A stretch of DNA of 41,461 nucleotides from Verrucomicrobiota bacterium (lineage in GTDB: Bacteria; Verrucomicrobiota; Verrucomicrobiia; JAWXBN01). Shown here one piece after another: positions 26,936 through 34,500 of this stretch. A program made the position numbers and the translations under genes. The DNA lies in the NCBI GenBank assembly GCA_034440155.1, contig JAWXBN010000120.1:1-41461 (forward strand), in the 5' to 3' direction. Within the stretch, counting starts at the first letter, position 1. Each line of letters opens with the position of its first letter. The notes below the pieces were generated by a model. That model searched no databases, had not been told where the DNA came from, and saw only the letters and a list, made by a program, of their open reading frames with translations.

Positions 26936-26958
26936 AAATCCACGTTAATTTGGAAACT

Positions 26959-28446
26959 ATGGATTTTACTGTTTGCTGGTTCCGGCGCGATCTACGCCTG
27001 TATGACAATGCCGCTTTCTACCATGCACTCCGTGCCGCCTCAAAGGCCGGGGCAAATTGTGTCGCATTTTTCTGCTTCGACCGGGAGATACTCGACCGAT
27101 TACCCGACCGCGCCGACCGCCGGGTGGAGTTCATCTGGCAATCCATCCAAGAAATGACGGAAACCCTCAAAAAACACCACAGCGGAATTGTTGTCCGTTA
27201 TGGAAAGGCCTCCGAGGCAGTCCCGGCATTCCTCGCGCAACTTGCGCAGAAAGGCAAAATCCTCTCCATCCACACAAATCATGATTATGAACCGCGCCGG
27301 ATCAAGCGCGACAAACATATCCGGGAATATTGTACGGGCGCCGGAATTCCATTTTTCTCTTACAAAGACCATGTCATCTTTGAGAAGGAGGAAGTCCTGA
27401 CCAAGGCTGGAACACCCCAGCGGGTTTATACCCCTTATAAAAATGCTTGGTATATGAAGCTTGATGAAAATAAAAGTTTTTTCCTAAAGGCTTATCCTAC
27501 CTTGGAAAAATTCTCGAATGCCTTAGCTCCTATTCAATCACTCCCCGAGAGCAGCCCTTACAATACACTCCATGACATCGGGTTCGAGCCCACTGACCTC
27601 CAGCTCAAGGGAGGAACTGCTGAAGGACAAAAACTTTTTACGGAATTTCTGGCCCGGATCGACCGTTATGGGGAACTGCGTGATTGGCCAGCCAAAAAAG
27701 GGGTCAGCACCCTCTCGACCCATCTTCGTTTTGGCACCCTCTCGATTCGTGAACTCGTCGGCACCGCCCTCGCCCGTGACAGTGCGGGCGCAAAAAAATG
27801 GGTGGATGAACTCGTCTGGCGGGAATTCTATAACGCCATCCTTCATTTTTTCCCTAAAACCCAGCAGCACGCCTTCCGCCCGGAATTCGAGTCTGTCGAA
27901 TGGAACGATCCGGATCAAGACACGGCGGTCGCCGCGCAATTTGCGGCGTGGTGCGAAGGCCGGACGGGTTACCCCATTGTGGATGCAGCGGTGCGCCAGC
28001 TGAACCAGACCGGGTTCATGCATAATCGTTTACGCATGATTACAGCGAGTTTCCTCACTAAAGACCTGCATATCCACTGGAAACAGGGGGAACGTTATTT
28101 CGCACGCAAGTTACTCGACTACGATCTGAGCCAGAATCTCGGGGGGTGGCAGTGGAGTGCGAGCACCGGGGCGGATGGTCAGCCATACTTCCGCATTTTT
28201 AACCCCGTGAGCCAAGGTCAGAAGTGGGACCCCGAGGGGACATTCGTTCGTCAATATTGTCCCGAACTGGGCAAATTGCCTGACAAATATATTCATTGCC
28301 CTTGGGAAGCTTCTTTATCCGTTCAAGTGGAAGCAAATTGCACGATCGGCAAAGATTACCCGTTCCCCATCGTTGATCACGACCGGGAGCGGCTTATCGC
28401 CCTTGAACGCTTCAAAAAAGCCAGCAAAAACGGTCGCGCGGTTTAG
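26959..28446 (+). CDS. phrB: Deoxyribodipyrimidine photolyase (cryptochrome/photolyase family)
   Basis: A 495-residue flavoprotein. The N-terminal antenna domain starts WFRRDLRLYDNAAF. The FAD-binding domain has LSTHLRFGTLSIREL, WVDELVWREFY, GRTGYPIVDAAVRQL, HNRLRMITASFLTKDL and DYDLSQNLGGWQWSAS, with the tryptophans of the electron-transfer chain. It repairs cyclobutane pyrimidine dimers using blue light. I place the start at the ATG at 26959, nine codons after an in-frame GTG at 26932, because the fold begins there and the GTG overlaps the preceding gene. Its stop overlaps that of the AraC gene, which converges on it. It carries three GCAAWTTGC words. Confidence 0.95.
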   Translation: MDFTVCWFRRDLRLYDNAAFYHALRAASKAGANCVAFFCFDREILDRLPDRADRRVEFIWQSIQEMTETLKKHHSGIVVRYGKASEAVPAFLAQLAQKGKILSIHTNHDYEPRRIKRDKHIREYCTGAGIPFFSYKDHVIFEKEEVLTKAGTPQRVYTPYKNAWYMKLDENKSFFLKAYPTLEKFSNALAPIQSLPESSPYNTLHDIGFEPTDLQLKGGTAEGQKLFTEFLARIDRYGELRDWPAKKGVSTLSTHLRFGTLSIRELVGTALARDSAGAKKWVDELVWREFYNAILHFFPKTQQHAFRPEFESVEWNDPDQDTAVAAQFAAWCEGRTGYPIVDAAVRQLNQTGFMHNRLRMITASFLTKDLHIHWKQGERYFARKLLDYDLSQNLGGWQWSASTGADGQPYFRIFNPVSQGQKWDPEGTFVRQYCPELGKLPDKYIHCPWEASLSVQVEANCTIGKDYPFPIVDHDRERLIALERFKKASKNGRAV

Positions 28447-29348
28447 TTCTCCAGCAAAATCCGTTTCATATGGCGGACTTGGACGAGCTTCGGCAGTGGC
28501 CTGACCGTCTGCCCTGAAAGAACCCTCTTCCTGAAATCTTTAGGGGAGAGACCATAGGCATCCTTAAAGGCTTTTGAAAAATGGTAGGCACTTGAAAACC
28601 CGGTCTCTTCGGCAATTTGTTTGATATTGTGTGTATTACGAACAAGGCGCAAGGATGCTTCCTCGAGGCGGATATGGCGGATCGCCGTCAATGGCCCCAT
28701 CCCGAAATGCTTCATGAAATGCCGGTAAAGCTGGGCCCGTGAAACACCCGAATGCCTGGCGAGCTCTTCCAAGCTCGGCAAATGCAAAACCCCATCCTCC
28801 CATTTGCGGCGGGCATAACGCAAGGTCGAGATGATCGCATCAGGATACGCCTGCCCGACATCCTCGGCGGCATCAGCCACCCCCGAGATAAAAAGTGCCA
28901 TAAGATATGTCACTGCCATTGAGATTTGCTTTGGGTTCTTTTTGTCGCCTTGACCAATCATCCAGAGGATATGCCGGAAAAAAGGTTTGAAAATATCATT
29001 TTCCTCCATCGTACGGATCAGAGGGATATCCTTATCGGGGGGGAAATATTCACGTCCGTGCGCAAATGAAAAGATAAAGTAGGCATGGCGGCTCTGCTTT
29101 TTCTCATCCCAAAAAAACGACTGCACCGTCCCCGGTTTCATCAAGCAAAGGCTATTCTCCGGCGTTTTATATTTTATCCCGTCGACCTCCCAAACCACGT
29201 CTCCCTCCATAATCCAGACAAATTCATAGTTCGTGAAAAGATGGGGCCCGAAAACATCACCCGGCTGGTACAGAGCGATTCCCGCTCCATACGTCTGGAT
29301 ATCAAACTCGGGGATTCTTTTTTTAATCGTAGAGGGAGATTTTGACAT
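28443..29348 (-). CDS. AraC-family transcriptional regulator
   Basis: A 301-residue regulator. Residues ~1-110 form a cupin-type sensor region (YQPGDVFGPHLFTNYEFVWIMEG, SLCLMKPG). The C-terminal ~100 residues form the double helix-turn-helix: LEELARHSGVSRAQLYRHF, and IKQIAEETGFSSAYHFSKAFKDAYGLSPKDFRK. I use the ATG at 29348; an earlier in-frame ATG at 29450 would add 34 residues that are not family-like. It is divergent from the fatty acid desaturase with 225 bp between, and may control it. The ligand is unknown. Confidence 0.9.
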   Translation of the reverse strand: MSKSPSTIKKRIPEFDIQTYGAGIALYQPGDVFGPHLFTNYEFVWIMEGDVVWEVDGIKYKTPENSLCLMKPGTVQSFFWDEKKQSRHAYFIFSFAHGREYFPPDKDIPLIRTMEENDIFKPFFRHILWMIGQGDKKNPKQISMAVTYLMALFISGVADAAEDVGQAYPDAIISTLRYARRKWEDGVLHLPSLEELARHSGVSRAQLYRHFMKHFGMGPLTAIRHIRLEEASLRLVRNTHNIKQIAEETGFSSAYHFSKAFKDAYGLSPKDFRKRVLSGQTVRPLPKLVQVRHMKRILLEN

Positions 29349-29370
29349 TAATGAATATTTTATATATGTT
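29342..29370 (+). promoter_or_regulatory. Candidate promoter facing the desaturase gene
   Basis: A perfect TTGACA (29342-29347) with TATGTT 17 bp downstream (29365-29370). It overlaps the AraC start codon on the other strand and would give a leader of ~195 nt. Supported only by the match to consensus. Confidence 0.35.
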
Positions 29371-29573
29371 TTTGAGTATTTTTGCCATTCCAAAAAATTT
29401 TCCTGATTATATCTTGTATCATCCCTCAAAAAACCATGAACCAAATACACTCCAAAAATCCGGACGCGGGTGCCTTCTCATCCTGCTGCCAAATGATCAT
29501 CTGTCTTTTGGGCTAAACTCCGCACCGAAAAACTTTTCACTAAACAAACACTCTTTTTTAAAAAAACTATTCT

Positions 29574-30677
29574 ATGGAAACGATTAAACCAAAATACCAA
29601 AAAAACGCTAAAATCAACTGGTACAGGACCAAGGTCGATAAAAAGGTCATGAGCGCACTCATAAAACAAGATAACTGGCATGGCTTCATGCAAGTCGGCT
29701 TGCAACTCGGCTTTTTTATCGCCACAGGGCTCTTGGCATACGCGGCATTCCTGAATATCCAAATGACCAATTGGTATTGGGCTATCCCCCTCCTCTTATT
29801 GGCTCTTTTTGTCCACGGGACCCAAGGGCCCTTTTTGGGCTTGGTTGCTATTCACGAGCTTTGCCATAAGACCCCCTTCAAATCAAAATTATGGAATGAA
29901 TTTTTCCTTAAGGTTTATTCCTTCCTCAGCTGGAGCGACCCTATTTGGTTCCGCCCCAGCCATGTCAAACACCACCAAGTCACCGTACATAGTGACTACG
30001 ACGGGGAGGTTACGCTTCCGCAGTCTTTTAACTTCCGCAACTGGCCATTCTGGTTAGGCATCCTCGCCATCGATCCCCGCACCCCCTACAATATCATTAA
30101 AGCAACGATAAGCCGGGCAAAGGGAATTGTGGACGGGGATTGGAATAATTTCGTCCTGCCAGAGGAAGATAAAAAAATGCGCAAGGACTATGCAAATTGG
30201 GCCCGGTTCCAGCTGATTGGACACCTTGTTTTAGCCACCCTCTTTATCGCCACGGGGAATTGGTTTCTGATCCTCGTTTTTAACTTCGGCTCAATGTATT
30301 GCACGTGGCTGGGATTTTTATGTGGATCGCCCCAACATTATGGTATGTCCCCAAATGTTCCCGACTTCCGCCTCTGTTGCCGCACTTACACTTGTTCCTG
30401 GCTCCCGGGTTTCCTTTACTGGAATATGCAATACCACATCGAGCATCACATGTATCCCGGAGTCCCTTTTTATAACCTGCCCAAACTGCGCAAGGCCATC
30501 GAGCACGATCTGCCTCCCGCCCCGCACGGCCTTTGGGCGACCTGGCAAGGAATCCTCGACATCCATAAAAAAACAAAAACCGATCCCTCTTATCAATTCA
30601 TTCCCCGCCTTCCCCAAAGCAAAGGAGAATTCGTGGACGACCTAGTTCTGGAAAATGAGGCCTCTTTGACCGCGTAA
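29574..30677 (+). CDS. Membrane fatty acid desaturase
   Basis: A 367-residue integral membrane di-iron enzyme. The three histidine boxes are HELCH (94-98), HVKHH (130-134) and HIEHH (288-292), with hydrophobic helix pairs before the first box and between the second and third. It introduces a double bond into an acyl chain, or hydroxylates a related lipid substrate; the sequence does not fix which. A MQYHIEHHMYPGVP end segment is typical of acyl-lipid desaturases. It is divergent from the AraC regulator. No electron-donor gene is adjacent. Confidence 0.9.
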   Translation: METIKPKYQKNAKINWYRTKVDKKVMSALIKQDNWHGFMQVGLQLGFFIATGLLAYAAFLNIQMTNWYWAIPLLLLALFVHGTQGPFLGLVAIHELCHKTPFKSKLWNEFFLKVYSFLSWSDPIWFRPSHVKHHQVTVHSDYDGEVTLPQSFNFRNWPFWLGILAIDPRTPYNIIKATISRAKGIVDGDWNNFVLPEEDKKMRKDYANWARFQLIGHLVLATLFIATGNWFLILVFNFGSMYCTWLGFLCGSPQHYGMSPNVPDFRLCCRTYTCSWLPGFLYWNMQYHIEHHMYPGVPFYNLPKLRKAIEHDLPPAPHGLWATWQGILDIHKKTKTDPSYQFIPRLPQSKGEFVDDLVLENEASLTA

Positions 30678-30748
30678 GCCGATCCCCGCCCGCTCTGGGG
30701 AAGAAAAAAAATCGACATAGCCCGTAATCCCGTGCAAATTGCGCACTA

Positions 30749-31105
30749 ATGAATTACGAGGAACTTTACGACGAAGCCAATGGCGAAGTGGCCGTAGGAA
30801 ATCTGGAGCAGGCAACCACCCTTTACCGCCAGTCCGTGGAGTTAAATCCCGGGTTTATCGACGGATGGCAATCCCTTGCCATGGCTTATATTAAAACCAA
30901 CCGCCCCAAAGAGGCAGTGGAAGCCGCTAAAATGGCCGCCCACCTAGACCCAAATACCCAAGTAACTTGGACCACCCTCTCCCTTGCCTATAATAAAGAT
31001 GGGAATATTGAAAAAGCCGAAATGGCCGGGGCCAAAGCAAAAGTCATCTCTTGGGGCGGGAAAGTCGCCCAGGACGGGGAACATTTCCCTTTAGCCGAAC
31101 TTTAA
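30749..31105 (+). CDS. Small TPR protein
   Basis: A 118-residue protein made almost wholly of three tetratricopeptide repeats (EVAVGNLEQATTLYRQSVELNP, DGWQSLAMAYIKTNRPKEAV, TWTTLSLAYNKDGNIEKAEM). Such modules bind protein partners; no signal peptide is present. It starts seven bases after a GCAAATTGC word and is followed within 38 bp by the glyoxalase gene on the same strand. Specific role unknown. Confidence 0.85.
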   Translation: MNYEELYDEANGEVAVGNLEQATTLYRQSVELNPGFIDGWQSLAMAYIKTNRPKEAVEAAKMAAHLDPNTQVTWTTLSLAYNKDGNIEKAEMAGAKAKVISWGGKVAQDGEHFPLAEL

Positions 31106-31143
31106 AAAAGTTAAAAAAAAATATTTAATCAAAGGATCATCCC

Positions 31144-31533
31144 ATGCCCGTGACAAAACTCAATCACACGCGTTACCGCGTCAATGACCTGGAAAAAACC
31201 GTTCACTTCTACAAAGATGCATTAGGCCTGATCGAGACCCACCGCCATAAATCCCCACGCGGCTCCGAGTTATGTTTCCTGAAAGCCCCGCATAGCGAAG
31301 AGTTAATCGAATTATGTTATTTCCCCGCCAGTGGCCCCGTCGCAGTCCAAGCCGACCTGACCCATCTGGCTTTTAATGTGGATGATATCGTCGCCTTTGA
31401 AAAAGAGGTTAATGCCAAGGGTTATCAATTCTCTGACGGCCCGACACAATCTTCCACAGGGACAATCTTCGCTTTTCTGGATGCCCCGGAGGGTTATGAA
31501 GTCGAAATCATCCAAAAAGCGGTCGTTGCCTAA
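31144..31533 (+). CDS. gloA: Glyoxalase I-like metalloprotein (VOC family)
   Basis: A 129-residue vicinal-oxygen-chelate protein. The four metal-ligand positions line up with glyoxalase I: His8, Glu56, His74 and Glu121. The FYKDALGL and GYEVEII segments are typical. It would isomerise the hemithioacetal of methylglyoxal and a thiol, detoxifying methylglyoxal; a related lyase activity is possible. A weak AAGGA precedes the ATG. Its stop codon shares a base with the start of the next gene (TAATG), so the two are translationally coupled. Confidence 0.82.
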   Translation: MPVTKLNHTRYRVNDLEKTVHFYKDALGLIETHRHKSPRGSELCFLKAPHSEELIELCYFPASGPVAVQADLTHLAFNVDDIVAFEKEVNAKGYQFSDGPTQSSTGTIFAFLDAPEGYEVEIIQKAVVA

Positions 31534-32900
31534 TGCATTTCACAAATCTCACTGGCGGAAATGAAATCGGGTCAAATTGTTATCTCCTAGAGATGTCAGG
31601 GGTGAATATCCTTTTGGACAGCGGGCTGCATCCTAAAAAAGACGGAAAACAAGCCCTGCCCAGGTTCGATATTCCGGATGCCGATGATCTGGACTATATA
31701 TTCATGAGCCATTGTCACATGGACCACTTGGGGGCATTACCCGTGGCCCAACGCATCTTCCCATCGGCTGAAGTATATATGACGGAACCTTCCGCCGAAC
31801 TTTCCTCGATCATGCTGCATAATTCCTGCAATATCATGATGAAAGAAAGGCAGAGGAGCGGGATCACTGACTATCCCCTTTTCACTCACCGGGAGATCGA
31901 CCGTCAGGAAAAATCATGGCGGCCACTACGCATGAATCGCTCTTGGGACCTCCAGAGGCGGGGGCGGAACGAAGTAATCCAGGTAACCCCCCTCAATGCA
32001 GGGCATGTCCTTGGCTCAGCCTCCTTTCTTTTTGAGTCGGGTCACGAACGCGTGCTTTATTCGGGCGATATTAATCTCGCCGATCAATCGCTCATGAAAA
32101 AGGCTGACTTGTCCGGGGTCGGCCCTCTGGATACATTAATCATCGAGGGTACCCGCGGTCTCACGGACTCAAGCGGGGAAAATTACCGTGAAGGGGAGAT
32201 CCAACGACTGGCACAAGCCCTGAACAAAATCCTCGAGAAAGGCGGCAATGTCTTACTGCCGTGTTTCGCCCTAGGTAAACAACAGGAAGTCATCGGCATC
32301 CTGCAGACACTCATGACCTCCGGAGCATTGCCGGATTACCCGGTCATGATCGGGGGCATGGGTAAACAAATCTCACTGGTTTATGACTTATACCGGGAAC
32401 ATGAAACCCGGCTGATGGATTCCTTCTCGATTTTTGAGCATTTCCAGCCGGAGATCATCCCCCGGGACCGCACCACCTGGTGGAAAACCGATCGCCCCAC
32501 GATCTTCGCCATCTCAGCGGGCATGCTCACGGAAATGACTCCTGCTTATACGGCGGCGGAATATTTTATTACCCAGCGCGACCACGCCATCTTTTTTGTG
32601 GGTTACGTCGATTCCGAAACCCCGGGAGGCATACTTTTAAAGGCATCAAAAAATAAACAACCCGTGATCCTCGGTGAGGCCGGAGGCAAACCCCAAGACA
32701 TCCTTTGCCATGTAGATCAATTTGATTTCACGGCCCACGCCCACCGGAATGATATCATGGGACTCATCAAGACGCTCAAACCGCGTAATACCATCCTGGT
32801 CCACGGCGACCTGCGCTCCCTTCAATGGTTCGAGCAGGAACTTAAGGCCAACGGTTTACCATCGACCCTTCCCGAAAATACCAAACGCCTGGAATTCTAA
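31533..32900 (+). CDS. Metallo-beta-lactamase-fold beta-CASP ribonuclease-like protein
   Basis: A 455-residue protein of the CPSF-73/YSH1-like class. The MBL signature is SHCHMDHLG (His, His, Asp, His), followed by AGHVLGSASF (third metal His) and YSGDINLADQ (bridging Asp). The beta-CASP insert contains the LPCFALGKQQEVIG and ISAGMLT segments, and a late His (VHGDL) completes the site. These enzymes cut or trim RNA. It is coupled to the glyoxalase gene by a one-base overlap, which is likely an accident of packing rather than a functional link. Confidence 0.88.
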   Translation: MHFTNLTGGNEIGSNCYLLEMSGVNILLDSGLHPKKDGKQALPRFDIPDADDLDYIFMSHCHMDHLGALPVAQRIFPSAEVYMTEPSAELSSIMLHNSCNIMMKERQRSGITDYPLFTHREIDRQEKSWRPLRMNRSWDLQRRGRNEVIQVTPLNAGHVLGSASFLFESGHERVLYSGDINLADQSLMKKADLSGVGPLDTLIIEGTRGLTDSSGENYREGEIQRLAQALNKILEKGGNVLLPCFALGKQQEVIGILQTLMTSGALPDYPVMIGGMGKQISLVYDLYREHETRLMDSFSIFEHFQPEIIPRDRTTWWKTDRPTIFAISAGMLTEMTPAYTAAEYFITQRDHAIFFVGYVDSETPGGILLKASKNKQPVILGEAGGKPQDILCHVDQFDFTAHAHRNDIMGLIKTLKPRNTILVHGDLRSLQWFEQELKANGLPSTLPENTKRLEF

Positions 32901-32914
32901 CCGGCTGGGAATAT

Positions 32915-32938
32915 TTTGTTCATTTTTTATTGAACAAA
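32915..32938. promoter_or_regulatory. Dyad operator upstream of the GbsR-type regulator
   Basis: TTTGTTCA (32915-32922) and TGAACAAA (32931-32938), perfect 8-bp arms with an 8-bp AT-rich spacer, lie 27 bp before the regulator start. The position fits an autoregulatory site over the promoter. No T-tract follows, so it is not a terminator. Confidence 0.5.
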
Positions 32939-32964
32939 TCGAATAAACTGATAGGCTCAGGGTC

Positions 32965-33486
32965 ATGGCGGCCCTGAACAGAATCACCCCTCCTCCTGTC
33001 GAGCGTGCCCGCATTGCCTTAAGCGACCTCGAAAAAGAAGTAGTGGAGGTTTTTGTCAAACTCGCCCAGGTGGCCGCATTACCAAAATCTCTGGGGGAAA
33101 TCTATGGTCTCCTTTACATCTCCAAAGACCCACTGGCCATGGACACGATTATGGACCGCCTCAGCCTGAGCAAAGGAGCCACGAGCCAGGGGCTCAAGGA
33201 ACTCCGAAATTTCGGGGCCGTGCGTGCGGTTTATATCCCCGGAGACCGCCGGGACCATTACACCCCCGAGACAGAGCTCAAAAAGCTAGTATCCGGATTC
33301 CTCAAGGAACAGCTCCAACCCCATGTGGAAGGGGCCGAATCAAAACTGGCCCGCCTGGATCAACTGGTCAAAGAAGCCCCCGCGCAGGAAAGAAAATTCT
33401 ACCAACACAAAATCGAGAGGCTTCGTGGCTGGCACAGCAGGGCAGGCAAACTCATGCCCTGGGTTTTAAAATTTCTCAAGGTCTAA
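32965..33486 (+). CDS. GbsR/MarR-family transcriptional regulator
   Basis: A 173-residue winged-helix protein. The DNA-binding part is LGEIYGLLYISKDPLAMDTIMDRLSLSKGATSQGLKELRNFGAVRAVYIPGDRRDHY (helix, recognition helix and wing), followed by a long helical C-terminus. The GDRRxxY wing is typical of GbsR proteins, some of which control exopolysaccharide genes. It is three bases ahead of the NusG paralogue, so they are co-transcribed, and it has a perfect dyad just upstream, consistent with self-repression. Confidence 0.88.
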   Translation: MAALNRITPPPVERARIALSDLEKEVVEVFVKLAQVAALPKSLGEIYGLLYISKDPLAMDTIMDRLSLSKGATSQGLKELRNFGAVRAVYIPGDRRDHYTPETELKKLVSGFLKEQLQPHVEGAESKLARLDQLVKEAPAQERKFYQHKIERLRGWHSRAGKLMPWVLKFLKV

Positions 33487-33489
33487 ACC

Positions 33490-34077
33490 ATGGTCGCCTT
33501 TAATTTTACAAACGATTTGCCTTGGTTCTGCCTGAGAACGCAGAATAAACATGAGCATATTGCCGCGGGATTCCTCAAAACCATTTCCGGGGTGGAGGTG
33601 TTTGCCCCGCGCATTCAATACCGCAAAGCCACGAGCCGGGGCGCACGGGTTTTTGTCGAGGCTCTTTTCCCGGGTTATATCTTTGCCCAGTTTGATCCGG
33701 CCCCGCTACTGACGATGATCCGAAGCGGCCACGGGGTGTCTGGTATCGTCCATTTCGGAGGGAAATACGCGACAGTCTCCCCGATGATTATCGAGGAGCT
33801 GCGGCTCCATATCGGCACCACCGAAATCAAGCAAGTGGAGTCATCCTTTCAGATCGGTGATGAAGTAACGATTAATGAAGGGGCTTTCAAAAGCTGCCGG
33901 GCCTTAGTCTCGTCTCTGATCCCTGCTAAGGACAGGATACGGATTCTTTTTGAGTTCTTAGGCCGCCCGATGGAGGTCGAAGTTCCCACCCGCGAAGTCA
34001 CGGCCCGTTTTATTCATCCTTTATCCGAGGAAGGGGACTCTTCCCGGATTGAAGGCCTGACAATACATTCGGAATAA
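33490..34077 (+). CDS. NusG-like (NusG-SP/RfaH-type) antitermination paralogue
   Basis: A 195-residue protein with an N-terminal NGN domain (WFCLRTQNKHEHIAAGFL, FPGYIFAQFDP) and a C-terminal KOW-type barrel (IGDEVTINEGAFKSCRALVSS). Its divergence from housekeeping NusG and its pairing with a GbsR regulator mark it as a specialised paralogue of the RfaH/UpxY kind, which help RNA polymerase read long envelope or exopolysaccharide operons. Which operon it serves is not visible. Its 3' end overlaps the membrane-protein gene on the opposite strand by 68 bp. Confidence 0.85.
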   Translation: MVAFNFTNDLPWFCLRTQNKHEHIAAGFLKTISGVEVFAPRIQYRKATSRGARVFVEALFPGYIFAQFDPAPLLTMIRSGHGVSGIVHFGGKYATVSPMIIEELRLHIGTTEIKQVESSFQIGDEVTINEGAFKSCRALVSSLIPAKDRIRILFEFLGRPMEVEVPTREVTARFIHPLSEEGDSSRIEGLTIHSE

Positions 34078-34495
34078 GGCAGACCATCCCCAGCGATGAG
34101 ATAACCGCCACTAGGTTTAATATCATACTCTGCCCATGCACTTTGCGGAATTCCTCCTTCCGCAGCGGATCCACCCGGTAAGCCTTGGCCTTTGGCAGAA
34201 TATAAAAATAATTCACGAGCCCTGAGAACATCAGTAAAAAACAAAATAACAAGGTCATTTTCTGGAACAAAATTCTTTTGTGTAACACCAAAACGAGAAT
34301 CACGAGAATGAGGGCGGGTGAGAGGATTTGCACCGCAAAATAAGCCGGAAAAAGGGAACCTGTAATCTCCCCGGCCGTTTCTTTAGGGAATTTGGAAAAA
34401 ACCACGGGAGCCACAATAAAACTCATGAACAACCCGCTGCCTGTGACCAAGCAGGCCAAAACTAAATAAAAGAATTGTGCAGCCTTTGTTTTCAT
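34010..34495 (-). CDS. Four-helix membrane protein (DUF4149/TMEM205-like)
   Basis: A 161-residue inner-membrane protein with four hydrophobic helices (~8-30, 45-70, 76-98, 125-147). The segments GSGLFMSFIVAP near the start and the Arg/Lys-rich loop before the last helix (DPLRKEEFRKVHGQS) resemble the DUF4149 family, whose function is unknown. It starts 5 bp after the kinase stop on the same strand, so they form one transcript, and it overlaps the NusG-like gene end-to-end. Confidence 0.72.
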   Translation of the reverse strand: MKTKAAQFFYLVLACLVTGSGLFMSFIVAPVVFSKFPKETAGEITGSLFPAYFAVQILSPALILVILVLVLHKRILFQKMTLLFCFLLMFSGLVNYFYILPKAKAYRVDPLRKEEFRKVHGQSMILNLVAVISSLGMVCLIPNVLSGLQSGKSPLPRIKDE

Positions 34496-34500
34496 TGGTC

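Noticed and set aside
26932-26958. GTG start for photolyase
   Set aside because: It overlaps the preceding gene and adds nine residues before the fold begins; the ATG at 26959 is the better choice.
29342-29587. 81-residue plus-strand frame in the AraC-desaturase gap
   Set aside because: It overlaps both the AraC N-terminus and the desaturase start, with no ribosome-binding site and no homology-like pattern; the region is better read as regulatory.
30680-30712. Short hairpin after the desaturase gene
   Set aside because: TCCCC/GGGGA forms only a 5-bp stem and is followed by A, not T, so it is not a convincing terminator on either strand.
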